Assembly (NCBI GenBank): GCA_016707705.1 | Contig: JADJHD010000008.1 | Location: forward strand, 136,029 to 200,028 | DNA: 64,000 bases | Direction of reading: 5' to 3' | Source of the DNA: Bacteroidales bacterium | GTDB taxonomy: Bacteria; Bacteroidota; Bacteroidia; Bacteroidales; UBA4417 | In this document: in pieces, positions 52,982 through 61,642 of the stretch | Layout of the letters: every line of letters starts with the position of its first letter | How positions within the stretch are numbered: the stretch's first letter is position 1 | Translations under genes and position numbers: made by a program | The notes under the pieces: model-generated | What the model saw: the letters and a program-made list of their open reading frames with translations, nothing else | Database searches by the model: none | Told to the model about the DNA's origin: nothing

Positions 52982-55756
52982 TTATGGAAGGATTGAATAA
53001 ATAAAGGCGGTTGCGTTGTTATCCACAAGAATCAGGTCAGTAGAATCCACCAAACCATCACCATTAACATCCGTTGCTATATATCCTACTCCAAAAGCGG
53101 CAGTATCGTTGTCAATATCTATCAAATCAGTTGAGTCAACCAATCCGTCAAGATTTTCATCACCTCCAAAAATGCAGTAAACACCATCTATCACTTTCAG
53201 ATTGTCACCAAAGGCCTGTGAGGCTGAAACAGAAAAATCGTAGGAAATAGTTGCGTCTGCGAAAGAAATCGGGGCAGCTGTGGTTGTTTCTAAACTATTT
53301 CTGTGTTTGATGGTAATATAGTAGGATCCACTATGAATTGCAGGAATAGTTGAAATATTGATAGAACCATCTGTCATAAGATCAACATTGGCAGCAGAAT
53401 ACTCAATAACTGAATAATTTGCCGCATTATGCAATTCAATGGTAACCTGATCAGCTACATTCCCTGCAAAATGTTCACCGTTTTCATCCTGAGCTTTATT
53501 CATACTTGCTCCTCCGGCGAATAATCCTTCAAGAAACACTTTAACATTCAGTGTTTTAGTAACAGGAGGCTCATTAACCTGAAGGACTCCTGAAACATTT
53601 GAAGTTCCATTCCAGAATCCAGAATTGAATCCTCCATAAATATAAGCACTTGCGCCAACCTGATACCTGCTCACATAATAATAAGTCCCTGTTGCAGTGA
53701 TATTGCTGCCTAAATCTGTTTTAAACTCATCATTTGAACCGGCAGCTCCAAAATAAACAGCTGGAATCCAATTGTTCCAGGTAGAAGGATCTGTATCAGT
53801 TGTACTGTATCCTATCCAGGCCTGCAGTCCTGTTGCCATTGCAGTACCACCTGTCCGTCCATTAGGGATAAAGACCTGTGAATACACATCGAAGGCTCCT
53901 CCCAAATCTATGGTTCCATTAGCAGGCCATTGAATATTTGCCCATTCGATATCACCACCCCAGGTATTATTTACAACAGCATTGCCTGTAACGGTAATTG
54001 AACGGTTGTTTCCGCCTACCCATTCTCCACCACCCCAGGTGGCATTGAGGAAGTATTTATATTCATAGGTCCCATTGGGCATGTATAGTGTCAGTGTCAT
54101 TGCACCACCAGTTCCTGCTACGAATGCAAGTGCAGGATTGGTACCAGGTTCATTCCAGACCGCTCCGGGGAAGCCACCTGCAACATAAACCACATCAGTT
54201 CCGGGTACATATACACTTGATGTAGTCATATCCAGGTTAAATGTAATTTCACTGTAGGTATTAAACTGTACATCATCTCCATAGGCTGTACCAGTCGAAT
54301 TGGTTGCATAGGCACGAACATGAATGGCTGTGCCCGGACTAAGTGATGAGATGCCTGTTGTGAAGAAGCCTATTCCGTTTCCATTGCTAACTACATGGTC
54401 TGTAAGGCTTGGATTTGCAGAAGTACTCCAGCAAATACCACGATCAGTAACTGTTGATCCTCCGTCAGCAATAACAGTAGCATCCACTGATGCTGTCGTT
54501 CCGCCAATATTTGAAACAGCTCCTGTTGTAACAGTAGGTGCTGCACCATTTACAGTAAGAATTCCGGAAACATTTGAAGTTCCATTCCAGATACCTGCAT
54601 TGTAACCACCATAAACAAATGGACCGGCAGGAAGCTGGAAACGACTTGCATAATAGTATGTTCCGGGGCTCAGACTTGAACCAATGGACGCCTTAAACTC
54701 ATCATTACTGCCTGCTGCGGCATTGTATGTTGCAACAACCCAGTCTGTCCAGGTATTTGGATTTGTATTTGAAGTGCTGTAGCCTATCCAGCCCTGAAGT
54801 CCCGGAGCCTGTGTAGCCTGACCTGTAGTGCCCTGAATAAATGCCTGTGCATAAACATCCAAACTTTCACCCGGATTGATTATTCCAAATGATGGACTGG
54901 AAATATTAGCCCAACTGATTGGAGGAGCTCCAACAAGGCATGAGAAGAATAATCCTCCATTATTATTGAAATTCAGTGTCTTCATATCATAATCACTGCT
55001 AAGTCCGGCAATGGTTGATGTGAAGGCATAGCATTGAATGGTAGTTCCATCAACCTGTCCGGGAATGACTGCTGTTCCTGTATTACCAGTCATCAAAACG
55101 GCAATGGCAGTTGAAGTAGCCCATGAATCGGTTGTATAACGGATATAAACAATTTCTTCCGGCGACAATGACAATGAAGTGGTAACACTAACATTTAGTG
55201 CAACAGACGGAACTCCTGATAATGGCATGGAAACGTCGGTAATAGTAACCGGCTGTGAACTTGTTTCCATATAAATCGCCTGAGTATTGGCATATCCATT
55301 GTCTTTCCAGTTCATGGTATACCATTTTCCATCAACAACTGTAATCTGGTTATCTGAGCCACCAAGAGTATAGTTTTGCAAAGTGTTCATGGCAACTGTA
55401 ACTCCACCCCATTTATTTCCCCATGGATTTCCTGTAGAGCCACTTGTAAATAAATAAGGGTAAGTTCCTCCAACAATATCGCCACCTGCGGTAGCAACAC
55501 TAAATGAAGTTTGCCATCGAACTGTACCGGAGTTGATTTTGATGACACGGCCACCTGTAACCTGCGTGGAACTTGCAAGGGCAAGGTTGTTGGCCGGAGG
55601 ATTGGTCCAGCCATTCCAGCCACCAGGCATATTAAGTCCTTCCGGCTCATAAATACCAGCTATAGCTGTATCAGAGCCTGAAAATGCTCCAAGTACAAAT
55701 AGAACAAGAATCAGGATCATATTCCTTGATTCAGAGAGTAACGATTTAATTTTCAT
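52982..55756 (-). CDS. Secreted multi-module protein with CBM-like domain and dockerin-like C-terminus
   Basis: The protein has 924 residues from ATG 55756 (signal peptide to about residue 33). Modules in order: the N-terminal module shared with the previous protein (EGLNMPGGWNGWTNPP), a 120-residue unit (WANISSPSFGIINPGESLDVYAQAF), an Fn3-like unit (AVSNIGGTTASVDATVIADGG), a CBM-like unit (YVAGGFPGAVWNEPG), a second copy of the 120-residue unit (WANIQWPANGTIDLGGAFDVYSQVF), and a C-terminal module shared with the GH57 protein. That last module ends in two Ca-binding-type loops, DENLDGLVDSTD and DVNGDGLVDSTD. No enzyme motif is recognised. Probably a glycan-binding surface protein. Confidence 0.8.
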   Translation of the reverse strand: MKIKSLLSESRNMILILVLFVLGAFSGSDTAIAGIYEPEGLNMPGGWNGWTNPPANNLALASSTQVTGGRVIKINSGTVRWQTSFSVATAGGDIVGGTYPYLFTSGSTGNPWGNKWGGVTVAMNTLQNYTLGGSDNQITVVDGKWYTMNWKDNGYANTQAIYMETSSQPVTITDVSMPLSGVPSVALNVSVTTSLSLSPEEIVYIRYTTDSWATSTAIAVLMTGNTGTAVIPGQVDGTTIQCYAFTSTIAGLSSDYDMKTLNFNNNGGLFFSCLVGAPPISWANISSPSFGIINPGESLDVYAQAFIQGTTGQATQAPGLQGWIGYSTSNTNPNTWTDWVVATYNAAAGSNDEFKASIGSSLSPGTYYYASRFQLPAGPFVYGGYNAGIWNGTSNVSGILTVNGAAPTVTTGAVSNIGGTTASVDATVIADGGSTVTDRGICWSTSANPSLTDHVVSNGNGIGFFTTGISSLSPGTAIHVRAYATNSTGTAYGDDVQFNTYSEITFNLDMTTSSVYVPGTDVVYVAGGFPGAVWNEPGTNPALAFVAGTGGAMTLTLYMPNGTYEYKYFLNATWGGGEWVGGNNRSITVTGNAVVNNTWGGDIEWANIQWPANGTIDLGGAFDVYSQVFIPNGRTGGTAMATGLQAWIGYSTTDTDPSTWNNWIPAVYFGAAGSNDEFKTDLGSNITATGTYYYVSRYQVGASAYIYGGFNSGFWNGTSNVSGVLQVNEPPVTKTLNVKVFLEGLFAGGASMNKAQDENGEHFAGNVADQVTIELHNAANYSVIEYSAANVDLMTDGSINISTIPAIHSGSYYITIKHRNSLETTTAAPISFADATISYDFSVSASQAFGDNLKVIDGVYCIFGGDENLDGLVDSTDLIDIDNDTAAFGVGYIATDVNGDGLVDSTDLILVDNNATAFIYSILP

Positions 55757-56218
55757 ATGGTTGATCTTTAGTTTGGGTTTCTGGCAAGGCTCTTCCTGCA
55801 TTAATTGGCTACTATTGCCATTGAATGGTAATGAACAAAAAAAGTACTCAGTACCTTCAAAACGACATGAAGATGTTTAGAAATCAGAAAAACGAGTACA
55901 CAAGGCACAGACTCATTCCGGCTTGCACCAACCCGGAAGATATCTGTCAGGATGAGTCAATTTGTATTATGTAAAATCCTCTTCCTTAAATCGTTAGGAA
56001 TGGAGAAAAATCTCTTCAATATTTGCATCTGACACTATAACCTGCATATTACAGCCCTTGCCTACTTTATTATCCTTAAACCTGTCAGTTGAGTGCTGAA
56101 ATATTGCATCAGTCCAACTCTCCTCATATATAACTTCGGTGAAAGAGTTATGGCAGTCAAAATGAGAGCTGTTCATTCCATAATTAGCCTCAGAAAAATT
56201 TCTGTATAAACTACTTAT

Positions 56219-56238
56219 GGGCGGTAAATTTAACGCCC
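56219..56238. promoter_or_regulatory. 20-bp near-perfect palindrome
   Basis: GGGCGGTAAATTTAACGCCC: the outer GGGCG/CGCCC and inner TAAATTTA are perfectly symmetric, with one mismatched pair. It looks like a dimeric-regulator operator. It lies 31 bp from the first LacI-type site. Confidence 0.5.
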
Positions 56239-56268
56239 AATTAATTAACAGTCAAGTAATTTTTCTAT

Positions 56269-56311
56269 GCAATCGTTTGCGAAGAAAACTTTTTTTTCCG
56301 CAATCGTTTGC
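56269..56311. promoter_or_regulatory. Paired LacI/GalR-type operator sequences
   Basis: GCAATCGTTTGC occurs twice, at 56269-56280 and 56300-56311, in the same orientation with centres 31 bp apart (about three helical turns). Each is near-palindromic around a central CG, as LacI-family operators are. The sites lie about 510-555 bp upstream of the ATG of the multi-module protein on the minus strand. The AGAAAAC and T7 runs between them are AT-rich. No LacI-family gene is in the window. Confidence 0.6.
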
Positions 56312-56531
56312 AGAATTAAAATCCTAAACTTTTAAACCCACTTCTTAAAGAAAGTTACTAAGTATCAGTTAGTATGAGGGTTACTTCAGACAATCTTCTT
56401 AAGCAGAAAATCAGCTTCTGACTTCCAATCAAAAATGCGAAATCATCATGGAAAATTACTTGACAGCAATTTTTCAGACTAAATTTCTGACAATACACAA
56501 ATTTCATTTAAACATTAACCCCAGACAAATA

Positions 56532-56565
56532 AAAGTTGTCCGACTTTCGGAATTCGGACAACTTT
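56532..56565 (-). terminator. Intrinsic terminator downstream of the GH57 gene
   Basis: A perfect 12-bp stem (AAAGTTGTCCGA with TCGGACAACTTT) with a 10-nt loop, followed on the minus strand by TTATTTG. It lies about 125 nt after the GH57 stop. Confidence 0.85.
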
Positions 56566-56689
56566 ACTTCTGAAAATCCTCAACTATTGATCTTTTAGTG
56601 ATTAAAGACCTGAGAATATGTTCTATTTGGAATGTGCGTTATCTGGCAATGCCCTCGATTCGGGAAGTGTCAAATACCTGATGAAAATT

Positions 56690-59600
56690 TTAAGGAATTG
56701 ATTTGCTCACAAACCAGGATGCATTATTGTCGAGAAGTATCATATCACTTGCATCCGTCAGCCCATCTCCATTTAAATCACTTAGAAGATATCCGCTTAC
56801 AAATGCATTGGCATCATTGTCAACAATCAGCATATCGCTTGAATCAACAAGTCCGTCCTGATCAGCATCTCCTCCCCATATAGCATAGTTTCCATCACCC
56901 ATCAGCTTCAAATTGCCTCCAAATACCTTATCCGGGGTATCCATTGAATATTGGACACTATTTCCACTAAATGAAACCGGAAGACTGCTAACGGATTCAA
57001 TGCTGTTCCTGTGCCTGATTGTCAGATAATAACTCCCATTGAAGCCAGCTGGTATAGCAATTTCTGCAACGCCTGAAGTGCTGAGTTCAATTCCAGATAG
57101 GGAGTAGACAATAACATTGTAATCAGTGGCCTGATGAAGTTCTATACTTATCTTATCTGCAATACCCGCCATCCATTTTGGACCATTCTGATCCATAGCC
57201 TGCAACATTATGCCTGAACCTGAATAGAGCCCTTCCAGATAGAGATTAAGTTGCAGCAGCCGGGAACTGATGCCATTTTGGATCAGTGTTACTGTATGAT
57301 CCGGCAGTCCATTCACATAAACTGTGATTGTTGCAGTTCTTTGTGAAGATGAAGTGTTTTCCTGGAAATTAGCTGTAAAACTGCCATTCCCAAACCCCGT
57401 ACTTGTGACAATGCACCATGACTGGTCGCTCACTGCTGTCCATCCTGCATTGCTTTGAATATCAAATGTAAAACTGCCGGCTTCTGCCTCAACAACATGC
57501 TGCTCCGGAGTCACAAATATAAACGGTGGAGGATTGAGCAATGCATTTACACACTGACTGAAGCAATTCTGAGTATTAGTTGTGAGTGCTGTATTTATCC
57601 CTCCGGTGTATTCACTGATTTTTGTCGGATATGGCAGGGAAGTAAAATTGAAACTCAGATTCGGCTGATATTGCGCAAAAGGCAAAGAATTCAGGAGCTT
57701 TATACGGCATAACCTGCTGGGATTATTCTGATCAGTCGAAAGTATTGACCCGTTACCAATTCCGGGAGGTGATTTCGGAGCCAGCTTCAGGCAGTTTTGT
57801 GATTGTGAAAACAAAACGCTTGAAGGCTGTTGAGATAGATCCAGACTTGAACTTCCCGGTACAATGCTGGCGGTCATGGTTCCTCCGTTCAATATAGCAG
57901 GATTTACCATTATCCCGGCCTGAACGGTTCCAAGTTCAAATGCTGAAGAAGCATCCGTATCCAGCAAAAGCAGGTCAAATTCAAAGCTACGGTCGGAAGT
58001 TTGCAGATCGTTGGCTATGGTATACCTGAACGCTGCAGGAGTTGATGCCAGTTGAGTAATCGTTGAAACAGCACTAACCATACCTGGTCCACTTACTGTT
58101 ATATGCGCTGTCCTTAAACTGGTATTGGAATTGGTGGAAATGGTTGCAGTAAACGTTCCATTTCCGGTACCTGCACCTGAAACAACACACCATGACTGAT
58201 CACTAACGGCTGTCCAGCTGGTATCGCAAGTCACAGTCAAGGTATAGGATCCCTCAACAGCCGGAACTGCCTGTGCTGATGGTGCAACAACTATCGAATT
58301 TTGCTGGGCAGCACTGAGGGAAATATGAAAATCAGAACCGTTATTATTGTTCCATGTATTGTTATTGTAATGCATTACGAAATCGATACCATTCACTGTC
58401 TGAGCCGGATTATTGAAAGGCCCCAGTTGAATGGTATTGATATTTCCAGTTCCCGGACCAGCCATAACACTCTCCAGGGAAGGCCCGGTTCCGTTGAATA
58501 AAGTAGTCCCATCAGGCCAGTAGGATGTATCCGGCAATTGCCAGTTCACATTGCCCAGCTTTACACCCCAATGAAGATTCGCACCCTGCGTTTGGTTATT
58601 TTCAGTGATGGTGATGATATCATTTACAGTAGGATTTTGAGGAGTCCAGCTTATACCGGTCTGCACCGTTGGAGAGGCTGTTCCGACATAAACATGCTGG
58701 ATCGGAGTCTTGAAGATATTGCCATTGGCATCTGTAACCTCCACATAATAATCAACGAGTTTCTCAGTCAGACCTGTGATAGATCCATAATACTCCCCTG
58801 CTATATAATCAGGCAGCATGAAAAAGCTGACCTCGGGATTATTGGCAACATTTCCAGTTGGGAAATTCCTGTAGCTCATACTCACAGACTGCCAAGCTTC
58901 AACGCTGCTTCCGCCTGCATAGGTTTCGTTTTCATTGTTTTCAACAGGATTATTTCCATCAACATCGGTTCTGTACTTTAGAATTGCCGACTGAACCCCA
59001 CTCACATCATAAGCAAATGTCCAAACATGAAAATCCGTTGAATTGGCATGCTGCTGGTATGCATAGTTTGGACCAAAACCTGTTCCACCGGGATTATACG
59101 GGTAACGTTGGGGAATAAAAACCGAAGGAGGTGTATTATCAACGCCGGGATGAGCAGAAATAATCTGATTGGCAAAAACACAGGCCCTGTTGCAGGCAAG
59201 TGATTGCTTAACCTCCATATCCAGAGAGGTCCCATAATACATATATCCGCTATTGTAAGCCGGCAATAAGTAATGCCATGCTCTTTCAGCTGCGTTTGCC
59301 ATGGCTGAAGGATTTACAATATTTGCAATATTCAGGCTGCCCTGCAGGTCTTCAGCCATCTGCACCCTGTTTTCTGCTGCAACAAGTACGGCCCAATTGC
59401 GGGCATCCTCAGTCCAGCCATTGGGATCAAATTCATAATTGGAGGTATACATTGGCCAAAGCCAGTTGATGAACTGCGGATGTCCCCAATCGTTGGCTGC
59501 ATTGAACCAGGAACCATCTTCAACATGCACAACATCTGTTTCAGGCACGGGATGCTGGGTCAGAAATTGTTCCACAGTTGTCGGCACATATCCCTTGGAT

Positions 59601-60703
59601 GCTGCTTCATTTGCAAATCCTGGCACTGATTGCGTATAATAATCATATCCACCACCCCAGGCATTGTCTCCATCGTGCGCCAAAAGCACCATTGAAGGAT
59701 GCGCAGGATTGTCATAGGGAGCAATGTGACTCTCAATACTACCTGTACCCATCAATGAATAGCCATTCTGATAACTAAGCAAGTCATCCATCGGGACAAC
59801 AGTCATCTTATATTCAGTTCCTGTTTCAGGATCCACATACTTTGCCTTGTGAGCCTGATAGCAATAGGGTGCGGCAAAGGCTCCTCCCCTTCCGTCAATT
59901 TGGCCGCTCCACCAATTATTTCCATTTGTACTAACCTTGTCAGCCCTGTTGGGAGGGTCGATGTTGCAGCCGGATGTACCGTATTGCAAAGGGTAATCAT
60001 TTAAAGTCCTGGCCAGATGACTGTTGGCAATAACGCTCCACTCAAAGCCTTCTTCCCGCAATGCTTTGATATTACGCTCACTAAAAGCACATTCCGCAGG
60101 CCAATATCCCTTCGAGTAATTTGGATTGCTCCCGAAAAGCTCTGCATATAGATATCGATGAGCCTGAATCTGTCTTCTCAGGACTTTATCGCTAACCAAA
60201 GGCGACAAAGCATGGTTCATAGTGAATCCAACCATATCCATCCTGGGTTTCCCTGCAGAGGTTGTCCAGCCACGGGCAGTTATGAAGTTATTCTGCCAGC
60301 CAGAAGAATACCCCCATTGACCAGCATCAGCAAGACTTTTGACATTCTCCATCAGGCAGCCGGAATAACTCACCTGCGCACCTGCTTCAGGCAACCCCAG
60401 CAAGGTTTGGACTGCATCCTTTGCCCGGTACTGGTAAACTGCCTTGCGATCATCGTTCCCGAATATCTCCTGTAAATTGTTAAGCGGATGCTGCAATCCA
60501 TCAATGTAGTAATTCCCGCCATTCCATTTCAGGTACTGCGACTCATAAACCTTCTGATACTGAAATGGATTCCAGATACTGGTCTCAGGCCAGTATATCG
60601 GCTGCTCCAGATGCCATAGATAACTGGTGTGTACCTGTCCGTAGACAAGTCCGGCTGCTGTCCACAGAATTATGGACAACAGCATCTTCCGGGAAAAATG
60701 CAT
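56690..60703 (-). CDS. Secreted GH57 glycoside hydrolase with BACON domains and dockerin-like C-terminus
   Basis: The protein has 1337 residues from ATG 60703 (signal peptide to about residue 23). Residues about 25-500 are a GH57 domain: LWHLEQPIYWP (substrate-site motif), GYWPAECAFSERN with the likely nucleophile E204, and LLAHDGDNAWGGG with a likely acid/base Asp (344 or 346). GH57 enzymes act on alpha-glucans (amylase, branching or transferase types); the exact reaction is not decided by sequence. Later come a CBM-like module, two BACON-like domains (SWTAVSDQSWCVVS; GWTAVSDQSWCIVT), a beta-rich region of unknown family between them, and the C-terminal module with DADQDGLVDSSD and DLNGDGLTDASD loops. 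Confidence 0.88.
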   Translation of the reverse strand: MHFSRKMLLSIILWTAAGLVYGQVHTSYLWHLEQPIYWPETSIWNPFQYQKVYESQYLKWNGGNYYIDGLQHPLNNLQEIFGNDDRKAVYQYRAKDAVQTLLGLPEAGAQVSYSGCLMENVKSLADAGQWGYSSGWQNNFITARGWTTSAGKPRMDMVGFTMNHALSPLVSDKVLRRQIQAHRYLYAELFGSNPNYSKGYWPAECAFSERNIKALREEGFEWSVIANSHLARTLNDYPLQYGTSGCNIDPPNRADKVSTNGNNWWSGQIDGRGGAFAAPYCYQAHKAKYVDPETGTEYKMTVVPMDDLLSYQNGYSLMGTGSIESHIAPYDNPAHPSMVLLAHDGDNAWGGGYDYYTQSVPGFANEAASKGYVPTTVEQFLTQHPVPETDVVHVEDGSWFNAANDWGHPQFINWLWPMYTSNYEFDPNGWTEDARNWAVLVAAENRVQMAEDLQGSLNIANIVNPSAMANAAERAWHYLLPAYNSGYMYYGTSLDMEVKQSLACNRACVFANQIISAHPGVDNTPPSVFIPQRYPYNPGGTGFGPNYAYQQHANSTDFHVWTFAYDVSGVQSAILKYRTDVDGNNPVENNENETYAGGSSVEAWQSVSMSYRNFPTGNVANNPEVSFFMLPDYIAGEYYGSITGLTEKLVDYYVEVTDANGNIFKTPIQHVYVGTASPTVQTGISWTPQNPTVNDIITITENNQTQGANLHWGVKLGNVNWQLPDTSYWPDGTTLFNGTGPSLESVMAGPGTGNINTIQLGPFNNPAQTVNGIDFVMHYNNNTWNNNNGSDFHISLSAAQQNSIVVAPSAQAVPAVEGSYTLTVTCDTSWTAVSDQSWCVVSGAGTGNGTFTATISTNSNTSLRTAHITVSGPGMVSAVSTITQLASTPAAFRYTIANDLQTSDRSFEFDLLLLDTDASSAFELGTVQAGIMVNPAILNGGTMTASIVPGSSSLDLSQQPSSVLFSQSQNCLKLAPKSPPGIGNGSILSTDQNNPSRLCRIKLLNSLPFAQYQPNLSFNFTSLPYPTKISEYTGGINTALTTNTQNCFSQCVNALLNPPPFIFVTPEQHVVEAEAGSFTFDIQSNAGWTAVSDQSWCIVTSTGFGNGSFTANFQENTSSSQRTATITVYVNGLPDHTVTLIQNGISSRLLQLNLYLEGLYSGSGIMLQAMDQNGPKWMAGIADKISIELHQATDYNVIVYSLSGIELSTSGVAEIAIPAGFNGSYYLTIRHRNSIESVSSLPVSFSGNSVQYSMDTPDKVFGGNLKLMGDGNYAIWGGDADQDGLVDSSDMLIVDNDANAFVSGYLLSDLNGDGLTDASDMILLDNNASWFVSKSIP

Positions 60704-60721
60704 GAGCTTGGGTTTTGAAAG

Positions 60722-60733
60722 CAAATATATTTG
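60722..60733. promoter_or_regulatory. Palindromic -7 element upstream of the GH57 gene
   Basis: CAAATATATTTG is a perfect 12-bp palindrome that reads TATATTTG on both strands, so it can act as a -7 box for GH57 (19 nt upstream on the minus strand). No -33 box is evident. Confidence 0.4.
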
Positions 60734-60842
60734 AATTTCAGTATCCCGCAGTCTTAAGTAAGTATCTTTTTGGATGCCTTCATGGACTTAACGTTCACTT
60801 TGTCATTTAAGGCGAATAAAAGGTTCTCCCTCCGTAATTCAC

Positions 60843-60850
60843 TACTTTTG
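60843..60850 (+). promoter_or_regulatory. Probable -7 box for cutC
   Basis: TACTTTTG, 30 nt upstream of the cutC ATG (60881). No clear -33 box. Confidence 0.4.
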
Positions 60851-60880
60851 TCCGAATAATTTCTACTGAAAAGAAATAGA

Positions 60881-61632
60881 ATGCTACTTGAAGTTGCTAC
60901 ATTTTCCATTGAAGCTGCATTGATAGCAGCAAAAGCAGGTGCCGACAGGATAGAACTATGTTCATCTCCCTCAGAAGGGGAATCACTCCGGGGCCCGGTA
61001 TGATTTACACAAGCCGCGACAAGGTTAGAATACCTATAAGTCTGATGGTTCGACCAAGGGGTGGTGATTTTCTTTACTCAGATGCCGAGTTTGACACCAT
61101 GCTCCTCGATATTGAGATTGCACGAAAAGCAGGGATGGACGGCATTGTAACAGGAATACTTAACTCCGATGGATCAATTGATATTGACCGCATGAAGTCA
61201 ATTATGATTGCCGCTGCAGGTATGGAAGTCACTTTTCACAGAGCCTTCGACATGTCGGCAAATCTCCCGGAAAGCCTGGAAACGCTTATAGAGCTTGGAA
61301 TCAGCAGAGTCTTGACTTCCGGGGGAACAAGAAATGTAACCGATGGAATGGTGATACTGGAATCATTGGCTCGTCAGTCTGCCGGACGAATCTCAGTTAT
61401 GCCGGGTGGTGGTGTAAACCTGGTTAATCTGGAATCAATGAGTTCGTCAGGTATGTTTCAGGAATTTCATCTTTCCGCGAGACACATAGTCCCCGGAAAA
61501 ATGAAATTTGTCAAAAACAATTTGTCAATGAGCAACAATGTTGAAGATTCAGAATACAACCTTATCCTTCCTGATCCTTCAATAATTATGGCAGCAAAAA
61601 GAATACTGAATAAACAGCCGGAATCCGGTTAA
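60881..61632 (+). CDS. cutC: Copper homeostasis protein CutC (frameshifted in this sequence)
   Basis: Read through one frameshift this is a 250-residue TIM-barrel protein. It starts LLEVATFSIEAALIAAKAGADRIELCSS, the typical CutC N-terminus, which would be lost if only the second frame (from 60958) were used. The second frame continues with GITPGPGMIY, SLMVRPRGGDF, TFHRAFDM, LTSGGTRN and VMPGGGVN, the family motifs. One base is missing in the GGGG at 60977-60980. CutC has been linked to copper tolerance, though its activity is uncertain. The next gene starts 10 bp downstream. Confidence 0.88.
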
Positions 61633-61642
61633 AACAAGAAAA

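Larger units (their letters stand above)
55757..56689. other. 933-bp gene-free region between two secreted-protein genes
   Basis: No supportable gene lies here; the longest frame (55994-56176, 60 codons) has no family features. It holds the 20-bp palindrome (56219-56238), the paired operator sequences (56269-56311) and the GH57 terminator (56532-56565), all described separately. The part near 55760-56210 is otherwise AT-rich with nothing clear. It is unusually long for this window. Confidence 0.7.

Noticed and set aside
55994..56176. 60-codon minus-strand frame in the 933-bp gap
   Set aside because: No promoter, no motifs, and unusual composition. Probably chance.
60958..61632. Separate 224-residue CutC starting at 60958
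   Set aside because: That start drops the conserved CutC N-terminus, which is intact in another frame from 60881. A missing base at 60977-60980 explains the break better.
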